A DNA stretch of 9,240 nt. Origin: Dehalococcoidales bacterium. Its GTDB lineage: Bacteria > Chloroflexota > Dehalococcoidia > E44-bin15. The stretch is from positions 1 to 9,240 of the forward strand of contig JAAXQM010000152.1 in the NCBI GenBank assembly GCA_012974295.1, given 5' to 3'. The notes beneath the pieces were generated by a model, which was given only the letters and a program-made list of their open reading frames with translations, made no database searches and was not told the DNA's origin. Positions 1 to 6,588 of this stretch are shown in pieces. The translations under genes and the position numbers were made by a program. How positions within the stretch are numbered: position 1 is the first letter of the stretch; each line of letters begins with the position of its first letter.

Positions 1-1197
1 ATCGTTGCCGTTCCTCGCGCCATAACCCCACAGATAGTGCAGCAGTGCATCGATAAGCAGGTTGGCGGGGCAATGCTGTTCACCTCAGGATTCGCAGAAT
101 CTAATAGCGAAGAAGGGATCGCTCTGCAAAGAACTATTACCGAGATGGCCCGCGAATCCAACCTTAGCCTCATTGGGCCTAACTGCGTTGGCATTTATAA
201 TCCCAAAATATGTCTCCGGCACAGCATCGATCAGCTCTGTAACGATGGCGGCAATGTTGGTTTCATCTCTCAGAGTGGCACCCATGCCACCTTCTTCACC
301 CTGGTGGGAGAGATCAATGGAATCAACATCTCCAAATCAGTTAGCTATGGAAATGCCGCAGTTCTAGACGCCACAGATTACCTCGATTATCTCGGTGAGG
401 ACGAGGATACCAGTATAATTGGTATGTATATCGAAGGTGTCAAGAACGGGAGACAATTCTTTTCCTCCCTGAGAGAGGTAGCCCAGTGTAAACCGGTTCT
501 TATCTGGAAGGGTGGAGTGACTGATGAGGGTACAAGAGCCACAGCATCACACACCGCCTCTTTAGCCGGACCACCGCTACTTTGGGATGCCCTCATTAAG
601 CAATGCGGAGCTATCAAGGTAGACAGCATGGATGACATGATAGATACGATAGAAGCATTGCTTTATGTCAAGCCGACCACCGGGAACAGAGTAGGTCTAG
701 CCGCTATGACCGGTGGGCAATCCGTTGTTATCACCGATGCCTTTGTTAAGGCAGGATTTGAGGTTCCGCTGCTCACCGAACGGTCTTACAAAGAATTTGC
801 CTCGTTCTTCAATACTATTGGCTCAAGCTACCATAATCCCCTCGATATTAGCTCCAATCTCCCCCACCTGGACCGCATTATACGATGTCTCGATATCCTC
901 AGTAATGATGAAATGATCGATACGGTCGTTCTGGATCTGCCCCTGGTCTTCCTGACTCGCATCTCGTGGCATATCTCCGGATTTTTCGATGACCTGGTAG
1001 AGAAACTAGCCCTGTATAAAGAAAGATCACCAAAGCCCTTTCTCGCTATAATTACCTGCACTCTTGCGGAGAGCGAGGCCATTGATGCAAGAAAGAAACT
1101 TGTAGCAAAGGGTATCCCCAACTTCCCCAGCTTCGAGAGGGGAGCAAATGCCCTGAAAAAAGTCGTTTCTTACTATAAAAGCGCTGCCCCGCAATAA
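1..1197 (+). CDS. Acyl-CoA ligase (NDP-forming), CoA-binding/ligase subunit, 5'-truncated
   Basis: Member of the NDP-forming acyl-CoA synthetase superfamily (ADP-forming acetyl-CoA synthetase / succinyl-CoA ligase alpha type), which links acyl-CoA formation or breakdown to nucleotide phosphorylation through a phosphohistidine. The frame is open from base 1, with 12 codons before the first possible start (GTG at 37) that already read like the family (IVAVPRAITPQI), so the true start lies left of the window. Visible motifs in order: GFAE, IGPNCVGIYNP (end of the CoA-binding Rossmann domain), NVGFISQSG (flavodoxin-like ligase domain), then ASHTASLAG, whose His (codon 550-552) matches the phosphorylated histidine. 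A second ligase subdomain follows (VGLAAMTGGQS, then HNPLDI). The protein ends at tandem stops TAA-TGA without an ATP-grasp domain, so a separate beta subunit would be needed, or an ATP-grasp domain would have to be N-terminal. The next gene starts 54 bases on with no terminator between, so it probably belongs to the same operon. Substrate unknown. Confidence 0.85.
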   Translation: MVAVPRAITPQIVQQCIDKQVGGAMLFTSGFAESNSEEGIALQRTITEMARESNLSLIGPNCVGIYNPKICLRHSIDQLCNDGGNVGFISQSGTHATFFTLVGEINGINISKSVSYGNAAVLDATDYLDYLGEDEDTSIIGMYIEGVKNGRQFFSSLREVAQCKPVLIWKGGVTDEGTRATASHTASLAGPPLLWDALIKQCGAIKVDSMDDMIDTIEALLYVKPTTGNRVGLAAMTGGQSVVITDAFVKAGFEVPLLTERSYKEFASFFNTIGSSYHNPLDISSNLPHLDRIIRCLDILSNDEMIDTVVLDLPLVFLTRISWHISGFFDDLVEKLALYKERSPKPFLAIITCTLAESEAIDARKKLVAKGIPNFPSFERGANALKKVVSYYKSAAPQ

Positions 1198-1237
1198 TGA
1201 TTTATTTCACAAAGTATGTTACGATATGGGTGTTACC

Positions 1238-1245
1238 AAAGGAGG
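1238..1245 (+). promoter_or_regulatory. Ribosome binding site deciding the HMGCS-DUF35 start
   Basis: AAAGGAGG lies 6 bases before the ATG at 1252. It favours that start over an in-frame ATG at 1216, which has no such site before it and would add 12 residues unlike the family N-terminus. The MAGIISYGAYIP beginning at 1252 is typical of HMG-CoA-synthase-like proteins. Confidence 0.8.
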
Positions 1246-1251
1246 AAATGG

Positions 1252-2673
1252 ATGGCAGGAATCATATCGTATGGTGCGTACATACCGCTTTACCGATTGA
1301 GCCGAGAGATCCTGGTTCAGGTCTGGGGAGGCAAGGGAAAGGGAGAGAAGGCGGTAGCCAGCGCAGATGAAGACAGTTTAACATTAGGGGTGGAAGCCGC
1401 AAGGGATTGCCTAAAGGGCTTCGACAAGAGCAAAGTCGACGCCCTTTATTTTGCCACTACAACGGCGCCCTACAAAGAGAAACAGTCAGCCAGCATAATG
1501 GCTGCTGCCTGCGACCTGCGGGAGGAAATCCGTACTGTCGATATAACCGATTCCATGAGGTCGGCGACAATCGCGCTTACGATGGCTATGGATGCCGTCA
1601 AATCCGGATCGGCAAGGACGGCCCTCGTGGTCGCCGCCGACACCAGGCTCGCGCCCCCGGACACCGAATACGAATCACTCTTCGGCGATGGCGCCGCCGC
1701 ATTCCTTATCGGTAACGACGATGTAGTTGTCGAAATCGAGAGCAGTAGCTTCATCACCCTGCCGTTCGTGGATTACTGGCGTCTGGAGAACGACAAGATA
1801 ATCCGCTGGTGGGAGGAGCGTTTCTGCCGTGAGGAAGGTTACGTTCCTTATATGACCAAGGCGATAGAGGATGCGATCGATAAAGCAAATGTAACGGTCG
1901 CGGACATCGCTAAGGCAGTGATTTATTCCCCCGATAAACGCATGCAGGGGGATATTGTAAAGAGGTTCAAGTTCGACCCCAAGGCACAGGTGCAGGACCT
2001 CATGTTCGACAACATAGGCCATACAGGCTGCGCGCTGGTGCCTATGGCGCTTGTCGCGGCGCTGGAGAACGCCAAGGCCGGGGATAAAATCCTGGCTGCT
2101 ACATGGGGCGACGGTGCCGATGCCTTCGTATTCAAAGTAACCGATAAAATCAGCAAGATGGCCGACCGCAGGGGCATCAAGGGCTATCTAAAATCCAAGG
2201 TCGCATTACCTACGTACGGCAAATACATGCACTTCCGCGACCTGATGGAGTGGGAGCACGACCTGTTCATGGAGCGCAGGATGGCCCTGGCTGAGATATG
2301 GCGCTACCGCAACTTCTACTTCCGTTTCTACGGCGTGAAGTGCACCGAGTGCGGCCATATCATGCTTCCGCATCCTAACTTCTGCATCTACTGCCAGGCT
2401 GATGAGAAGTTCTTCGAGCAGGTGCCGATGGCCGATGCAAAAGGCAAGCTTGTTACATACAGCATGGACGTTAGATCGCGTGCTATCGATCCCCCGAATG
2501 TACTGGCTGTAGTCACCTTTGACGGCGGAGGCCGATTCTTCAGCCAGATGACGGATCGCGACCCGGATAACATTAAGGTTGGCATGGAGATGGAAGTGAC
2601 CTTCCGCAGAATCCACGACGCTCTGGGCATACACAACTACTTCTGGAAGTGCCGGCCGGTGAGAGGGGACTAA
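1252..2673 (+). CDS. HMG-CoA-synthase-like protein fused to a DUF35 zinc-ribbon/OB-fold domain
   Basis: A 473-residue two-domain protein. Residues 1 to about 300 follow the 3-hydroxy-3-methylglutaryl-CoA synthase/KAS III thiolase fold: MAGIISYGAYIP at the N-terminus, FGDGAAAFLIG (about 144-154), NIGHTGCA (about 254-261) and a terminal ATWGDGADAFVF strand. Residues 330-473 form a DUF35 domain: a helix, a zinc ribbon with C364-x2-C367 and C378-x2-C381, then an OB-fold. In methanogenic archaea, HMG-CoA synthase, acetoacetyl-CoA thiolase and a DUF35 protein form one complex; here two of these are fused and the thiolase gene follows after 12 bases. By alignment from memory with archaeal HMGCS, the catalytic positions look replaced: Glu by Thr70, nucleophilic Cys by Met102 (DITDSMRSAT) and His by Tyr225 (VIYSPD). 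Ordinary HMG-CoA synthesis is therefore doubtful. It may act as a scaffold, or as a non-classical Claisen/aldol partner. The fold assignment is firm; the reaction is not known. Confidence 0.85.
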   Translation: MAGIISYGAYIPLYRLSREILVQVWGGKGKGEKAVASADEDSLTLGVEAARDCLKGFDKSKVDALYFATTTAPYKEKQSASIMAAACDLREEIRTVDITDSMRSATIALTMAMDAVKSGSARTALVVAADTRLAPPDTEYESLFGDGAAAFLIGNDDVVVEIESSSFITLPFVDYWRLENDKIIRWWEERFCREEGYVPYMTKAIEDAIDKANVTVADIAKAVIYSPDKRMQGDIVKRFKFDPKAQVQDLMFDNIGHTGCALVPMALVAALENAKAGDKILAATWGDGADAFVFKVTDKISKMADRRGIKGYLKSKVALPTYGKYMHFRDLMEWEHDLFMERRMALAEIWRYRNFYFRFYGVKCTECGHIMLPHPNFCIYCQADEKFFEQVPMADAKGKLVTYSMDVRSRAIDPPNVLAVVTFDGGGRFFSQMTDRDPDNIKVGMEMEVTFRRIHDALGIHNYFWKCRPVRGD

Positions 2674-2685
2674 AGGAGTAAAAAC

Positions 2686-3897
2686 ATGAGAGAGAGCATT
2701 AAAGATAAAGTCGCCATTATAGGTACGGGCTGTACCAAGTTCGCCGAGCGCTGGGATGCTGATGTTGAGGACCTTATTAAAGAGGCCGTGGACGAGGCGC
2801 TTGAAGATGCCGGCGTAGAAATCAAAGATATCCAGGCGGGATGGGTCGGCACCGGGCGCGGCTCGCAGCAGGTTCCCATGGGACCTCCGGGCGCACACAT
2901 CGCAAGCGCGGCGCTGCAGACACAGTATATCCCTTTCACCCGCGTAGATAACCTGTGCTGCGGCGGGCAGGAGGCAGTGAGGGGTGCCGCGCTGGGCATA
3001 GCCTCCAGGTGCTACGACCTGGTGCTTGCCATCGGTGTAGAGAAGCTGAAGGACACCGGATACGGCGGCCTAGGCGAAGCGTATCCCGGCAAGTGGGAGC
3101 CGATTTACGGTGCCCTTGGCACACCTCCGGGAAGGTATGCCCTGGCGGCCACCGCATACTTCTCTAAGTACGGCTTTTCCCAGGAAGAGGGGAAGCGGAT
3201 GCTTGCGGAGATCTCGGTTAAAAGCCACTATTACGGCAAGCGAAACCCAAAGGCACACCTCAAGCGAGAGATTACTGTTGAGGAAGCCGTAAACGCACCG
3301 ATGATCTGCTGGCCTCTCGGCCTGTACGACTGCTGCGGCGTCACCGACGGCGCATCGGCCGCAGTGCTGGTTCCATCTTCAGAGGCCAAGGCCTATCGAG
3401 ATGATTACGTAAACATCAAGGCATTCTCCATAGCCACCGGCCCGGGCTTTCTCAAAGAGGATGAGCGCTATGACTTCACCTACTGGAGAGAGACCCAGGA
3501 AGGAGCCAAGGCGGCCTACGAGGAGGCCGGTATAAAGGACCCGCGCAAGGAATTGAGCCTGGTGGAGCTTCACGACTGTTTCTCCATCGCCGAGCTTATT
3601 GCCACCGAATCCATGTTCCTTTGCGAGCCAGGCAAGTACCGCGAGGAGTTCACCGAGAAGCGTGCCTACTACCACGACGGCGAGATGCCGGTGAACGTCA
3701 GCGGCGGCCTCAAGTCTTTCGGACACCCCATCGGCGCCAGCGGCGCGCGCGAGATCGAAGAGTGCGTTAGACAACTACAGGGAAGAGTAAAAGAGCCCTC
3801 ACGACAGATAGCCAATTTCGAGTTAGGTTTAGCTCATAATCAGGGCGGACACCCTGGGCGTTTCGTTAGCGGAATCGCCATACTAGGTAGACCATAG
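2686..3897 (+). CDS. Thiolase family protein (SCP2/SCPx type acetyl-CoA acyltransferase)
   Basis: A 403-residue cytosolic thiolase of the SCP2/SCPx branch, which makes or cleaves beta-ketoacyl-CoA. The N-terminal VAIIGTGCTKFAER is typical. The nucleophile is in VDNLCCGG (C91, with an unusual second Cys at 92, where most relatives have Ala then Ser-Gly). HDCF (296-299), GHPIGASG (346-353, catalytic His347) and a C-terminal HNQGG (384-388) complete the active site; the HN-GG ending replaces the CxG of biosynthetic and degradative thiolases, as is usual in this branch. Because Cys91 is kept, it differs from the Ltp2-type aldolases of steroid side-chain breakdown, which lack the Cys and need a DUF35 partner. 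AAAGGAG at 2672-2678, overlapping the previous stop, precedes the ATG by 7 bases. The 12-base gap to the HMGCS-DUF35 gene implies co-translation and probably a physical complex. The acyl substrate cannot be read from the sequence. Confidence 0.88.
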   Translation: MRESIKDKVAIIGTGCTKFAERWDADVEDLIKEAVDEALEDAGVEIKDIQAGWVGTGRGSQQVPMGPPGAHIASAALQTQYIPFTRVDNLCCGGQEAVRGAALGIASRCYDLVLAIGVEKLKDTGYGGLGEAYPGKWEPIYGALGTPPGRYALAATAYFSKYGFSQEEGKRMLAEISVKSHYYGKRNPKAHLKREITVEEAVNAPMICWPLGLYDCCGVTDGASAAVLVPSSEAKAYRDDYVNIKAFSIATGPGFLKEDERYDFTYWRETQEGAKAAYEEAGIKDPRKELSLVELHDCFSIAELIATESMFLCEPGKYREEFTEKRAYYHDGEMPVNVSGGLKSFGHPIGASGAREIEECVRQLQGRVKEPSRQIANFELGLAHNQGGHPGRFVSGIAILGRP

Positions 3898-3915
3898 GTA
3901 ATCAGGTAAAACTAA

Positions 3916-3925
3916 TAGGAGGTGA
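3916..3925 (+). promoter_or_regulatory. Near-perfect Shine-Dalgarno for atuA-like gene
   Basis: TAGGAGGTGA is almost fully complementary to the bacterial 16S rRNA 3' end; the GGAGG core ends 6 bases before ATG 3929. It is the longest such match among the genes here and suggests high expression of the AtuA-like protein. Confidence 0.75.
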
Positions 3926-3928
3926 ACT

Positions 3929-5326
3929 ATGAAGAAGGTTCGAGTAGGAGCCGGTTCTTCGGGATGGCCGGATTTTAAAGACGGCGCTCTGGACGTAGCG
4001 CAGAACGGGGATATCGATTATATTTCCTTTGACCACCTGGCGGAGCTTACTATGGCTATCCTGCAGCACCAGTATGCGAAGGACCAAACAAGGGGCTATA
4101 TCCCCGAGGTTATCCCCCTAATGAAAAGCCTGCTGCCTATCTGGAAAGAGAAGGATAAGCACTTCAAGATGTGCAGCAACGGCGGTGGGGCCAACCCTCC
4201 TGAGTGTGCCAACCAGGTTCTCAAGCTTGCGCAGGAGTTGAATCTGGGTGGTATAAAGATCGGGGTAATCACCGGCGACACAATTCCTCTTAGCCGACTG
4301 GATGATCTGCAGAAAGAGGGATGGAAGTTTGTAAACCTCGATACCGGTGTGGATGACCTGAAGAATGTACGAGATAGACTGCTAGCCGCCTATGTATATA
4401 CGGGTGCCGATGAGATTATCGATGCCTATAGCCAGGGCGCTGACCTGGTAATCGGCGGACGGCTGTCAGACAATTCCCTGTACATCGGTAATTTCATGTA
4501 CCCCCTCGGCTGGCAATTTACAGACGAGTACTGGGACCGGATAGGTGCCGGGGTCTGCGTCGGCCACCTCCTCGAATGCAGCAGCTGGAGCGCCGGTACA
4601 TGCTCCAACATTTGGGAGCAGATTGACTATCCCAAAGGCAATCCCGGCTTCCCCATCGCCGAGATGTATGAAAACGGCGATTGTATTGTAAGCAAGACCG
4701 ATACCTCGGGCGGCGCTATCAGGGTACAAACGCTTAAGGAACACCTTGTATATGAGGTACACGATCCGGAAAACTATATCATGCCCGATGGTATCTGCGA
4801 TCTCACCCAGATAAAGCTTGAGCAGATTGATAAAGACGCGGTGAAGGTGACGAAGTTTGCTGATAAGTCACGCGGGAAACCACGGCCGGAAAATCTCAAG
4901 CTCTGCCTCGCCTATAACGACGGCTTCATATCCGAGGAGATCACGATAGTCTGCGGCCCCAAGGTCTTTAAACAGGCAGAAAAGGCACATGAATTCGTCC
5001 TGAGAAGGCTTGATCACCTCGGCCTAAAACCCAGGGAGATGCTGTGGTCTATTATTGGCTGGGATTCTCTGTGCGGTCCTACTGTCGGTGCGCCCCCAGC
5101 GGATTACGATCCTCCCGAGATAGGGATCAGGGTGGCCTTTAAGTGCGACACCAAGGAGGAAGCACGGGCATGCCGTACCGAGTGTGGTCATCTGTGCTGG
5201 GGCTCGCTCGGCGTGGGCGCTGGTTTCACAAATCCGCCTGCTATCAGGCCCGTATTCGCTTTGTATCCCACCTTGATACCCAGAGAGGCCGTGCCTCTGA
5301 AGTTGGAGATAAAGGAGGTTAAGTGA
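3929..5326 (+). CDS. atuA: AtuA-family acyclic terpene utilization protein, main domain (former DUF1446)
   Basis: A 465-residue protein matching the AtuA/DUF1446 family. Family-like stretches: VRVGAGSSGWPDF at the start, IDYISFDHLAELTM (about 29-42), CSNGGGANP (82-90), GVITGD (112-117), GADLVIGGRLSDNS (170-183), GHLLECSSWSAGTCSNIW (212-229) and the C-terminal LGVGAGFTNPP. In Pseudomonas, atuA sits in the cluster for citronellol/geraniol breakdown, but its exact reaction is not established, so the name gives context rather than function. Pseudomonas AtuA is longer, with an extra C-terminal domain in the same chain; here that domain is the next gene, begun inside this gene's stop codon (TGATG). 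The protein has no signal peptide or membrane segment and should be cytosolic. It sits between a thiolase and a crotonase, consistent with work on branched or terpenoid acyl-CoA esters. A role on a different substrate is quite possible. Confidence 0.85.
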   Translation: MKKVRVGAGSSGWPDFKDGALDVAQNGDIDYISFDHLAELTMAILQHQYAKDQTRGYIPEVIPLMKSLLPIWKEKDKHFKMCSNGGGANPPECANQVLKLAQELNLGGIKIGVITGDTIPLSRLDDLQKEGWKFVNLDTGVDDLKNVRDRLLAAYVYTGADEIIDAYSQGADLVIGGRLSDNSLYIGNFMYPLGWQFTDEYWDRIGAGVCVGHLLECSSWSAGTCSNIWEQIDYPKGNPGFPIAEMYENGDCIVSKTDTSGGAIRVQTLKEHLVYEVHDPENYIMPDGICDLTQIKLEQIDKDAVKVTKFADKSRGKPRPENLKLCLAYNDGFISEEITIVCGPKVFKQAEKAHEFVLRRLDHLGLKPREMLWSIIGWDSLCGPTVGAPPADYDPPEIGIRVAFKCDTKEEARACRTECGHLCWGSLGVGAGFTNPPAIRPVFALYPTLIPREAVPLKLEIKEVK

Positions 5327-5328
5327 TG
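5311..5328 (+). promoter_or_regulatory. Translational coupling site: SD plus TGATG stop/start overlap
   Basis: AAAGGAGG (5311-5318) lies in the last codons of the AtuA main-domain gene, 7 bases before ATG 5326. The stop TGA (5324-5326) and the start ATG (5326-5328) share one base. This favours 5326 over the adjacent GTG at 5323 and predicts coupled, near 1:1 synthesis of the two AtuA parts. Confidence 0.75.
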
Positions 5329-5673
5329 GCAAAGAAAAAGGTTAAATTGATGGATATCTGCTATTACCGCTCCGGCGATAAGGGCGACATCTCCAATATA
5401 GGACTGATGGCCAGGAATGACAAAGTCTACGAGATTATTAAAAAGGAAGTCACGCCTGACCGGATCAAGGCACACTTCAAGGACTGGGTTAAGGGAGACG
5501 TAATCATCTACCCGATGGACAATCTAAATTCGCTGGAGATCATGATGTACCAGGCACTGGGGGGCGGAGCCACCAAGACACTTCGCATCGACCAGACCGG
5601 TAAGGCCATGGGCAATGGCCTGTCCAAGATGGAGATAGAGGTAGACGAAGACGTGCTCACTACTATCACATAA
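5326..5673 (+). CDS. AtuA C-terminal-type small domain protein (split AtuA subunit)
   Basis: A 115-residue protein that matches the small alpha/beta (ferredoxin-like) domain found at the C-terminus of full-length AtuA proteins. Recognisable features are RSGDKGD (15-21) followed by ISNIGLMAR, and near the end ALGGGATKTLRIDQTGKAMG (77-96), both hallmarks of that domain. It is a stand-alone gene, with its ATG overlapping the stop of the AtuA main-domain gene. The two most likely fold together as a heteromer equal to the fused protein; this is inferred from gene order and overlap. Biochemical role unknown. The next gene begins 21 bases after its stop. Nothing suggests a pseudogene: both parts have their own ribosome binding site and intact ends. 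Confidence 0.82.
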   Translation: MAKKKVKLMDICYYRSGDKGDISNIGLMARNDKVYEIIKKEVTPDRIKAHFKDWVKGDVIIYPMDNLNSLEIMMYQALGGGATKTLRIDQTGKAMGNGLSKMEIEVDEDVLTTIT

Positions 5674-5694
5674 CACTTTATAGAGAGGAGTTAT

Positions 5695-6501
5695 ATGCCT
5701 CTTGAAGGACCGGATGTCCTTCTCTATGAGAAGAAGGATCATATAGTAACTGTAACTATCAACCGTCCGGAGCGGATGAACGCCCTCACCCTTGACCTAT
5801 ACGATCGTCTGGACGAAGCGTGGGAACGGTTCAACGAGGACGATGATGCCTTCGTTGCCATCTGGACCGCTGCCGGCGACCGCTCTTTCTGCGTCGGGAT
5901 GGATCTCAAGGACCAGGCAGAGCGCGTTGCCAAGGATCCCTCCTTTGACGTCGTTAGGCTTAAGCCCGGGGTGCTGACCGGCACCGTGGGCACCCCATTC
6001 GGTCACAATGTTACCAAGCCGATTGTCGGTGCTATCAACGGGGTAGCCACCGCCGCCGGCTTCCAGTTCACCATGATGTGCGACCTGAGGGTTGCCGCCG
6101 ACCATGCCCGTTTTGGCGTTGGCGAGGTAAAAGTGGGAAGGGGAACACCATGGGCCGTACCAGTGCTGTGGCAGATGCCGCTGCCAACGGCCTTTGAGGT
6201 ACTCCTCATGGGAGACCTGATGCCAGCACAGCGGCTCTACGATGTCGGCTGGATCAATAGGGTCGTTCCCCTGGAGCAGCTTATGCCAACGGCGATACAA
6301 TTGGCCACCGTCCTCGCCGAAAATGCCCCGCTCTCTGTGAGGGCGGCGAAGGAGGCCATGTATAAAGCCATGGATGTTGGCCGGCAGGCAGGACTGGATG
6401 CCGCCAAGATTATCTACGAGAAGGTCTACACCAGCGAGGATGCTATAGAAGGCCCGAGAGCCTTTGCTGAGAAAAGAAAACCCGTCTGGAAGGGGAAATA
6501 G
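5695..6501 (+). CDS. Enoyl-CoA hydratase/isomerase family protein (crotonase fold)
   Basis: A 268-residue crotonase of usual family length. It shows TVTINRPERMNALT (about 19-32), the first oxyanion-hole segment SFCVGMDL (64-71) and the second, GAINGVATAAGFQF (112-125), followed by MMCDLRVAAD. In classical enoyl-CoA hydratase two glutamates act. The first, in the GGGxEL segment, aligns with Gln124 here; the second, in FGxxE, is kept as Glu144. With one acidic residue left, isomerase, a modified hydratase or another crotonase reaction is possible. The segment after Glu144 (VGRGTPWAVPVLWQMP) also departs from the usual G..PG.GG pattern. AGGAG at 5686-5690 precedes ATG 5695 with a short 4-base gap. 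In the Pseudomonas atu cluster the crotonase AtuE hydrates an isohexenyl-glutaconyl-CoA; orthology cannot be claimed from this sequence alone. The gap to the next gene is 87 bases, the largest inside the operon. Confidence 0.88.
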   Translation: MPLEGPDVLLYEKKDHIVTVTINRPERMNALTLDLYDRLDEAWERFNEDDDAFVAIWTAAGDRSFCVGMDLKDQAERVAKDPSFDVVRLKPGVLTGTVGTPFGHNVTKPIVGAINGVATAAGFQFTMMCDLRVAADHARFGVGEVKVGRGTPWAVPVLWQMPLPTAFEVLLMGDLMPAQRLYDVGWINRVVPLEQLMPTAIQLATVLAENAPLSVRAAKEAMYKAMDVGRQAGLDAAKIIYEKVYTSEDAIEGPRAFAEKRKPVWKGK

Positions 6502-6588
6502 GCATACGCTCTTTCTTTTTCCATTTATAAATACCTATTTTAACCAAATAATCTATTTCTAGACAAACTGTACTAATAAGGAGGATAC
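6502..6588 (+). other. AT-rich 87-base spacer between crotonase and acyl-CoA dehydrogenase genes
   Basis: Markedly richer in A and T than the flanking genes, with a run of T (6515-6519) and TATAAA-like stretches. I see no convincing hairpin that would make it a terminator. It could hold an internal promoter for the dehydrogenase, but no pair of -35 and -10 boxes with proper spacing stands out: a TAGACA at 6560-6565 lies too close to the start codon. It ends in the dehydrogenase ribosome binding site AAGGAGG. Confidence 0.4.
6578..6584 (+). promoter_or_regulatory. Ribosome binding site supporting a GTG start
   Basis: AAGGAGG ends 4 bases before GTG 6589. An in-frame TAA at 6577-6579 with no other start codon in between excludes any longer reading, so the dehydrogenase must begin at this GTG or further in. 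The family-typical (M)DFSFTQEQE fits the GTG. Confidence 0.8.

Noticed and set aside
37..39. GTG as the true start of the first gene
   Set aside because: The frame is open to base 1 and the codons before it match the family, so the gene is cut by the window edge rather than starting here.
1216..1251. Upstream ATG start for the HMGCS-DUF35 gene
   Set aside because: It would place the strong AAAGGAGG inside the coding region and add 12 residues not typical of the family; the ATG at 1252 fits better.
2206..2898. Long open frame (230 codons) on the - strand
   Set aside because: It lies antisense to the well-supported HMGCS-DUF35 and thiolase genes and spans their junction. Its translation shows no family motif, and no ribosome binding site was seen. 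It is a by-product of codon bias on the other strand.
5797..6300. Open frame of 167 codons on the - strand
   Set aside because: Fully antisense to the crotonase gene, whose motifs are unambiguous. The antisense translation is low in recognisable structure.
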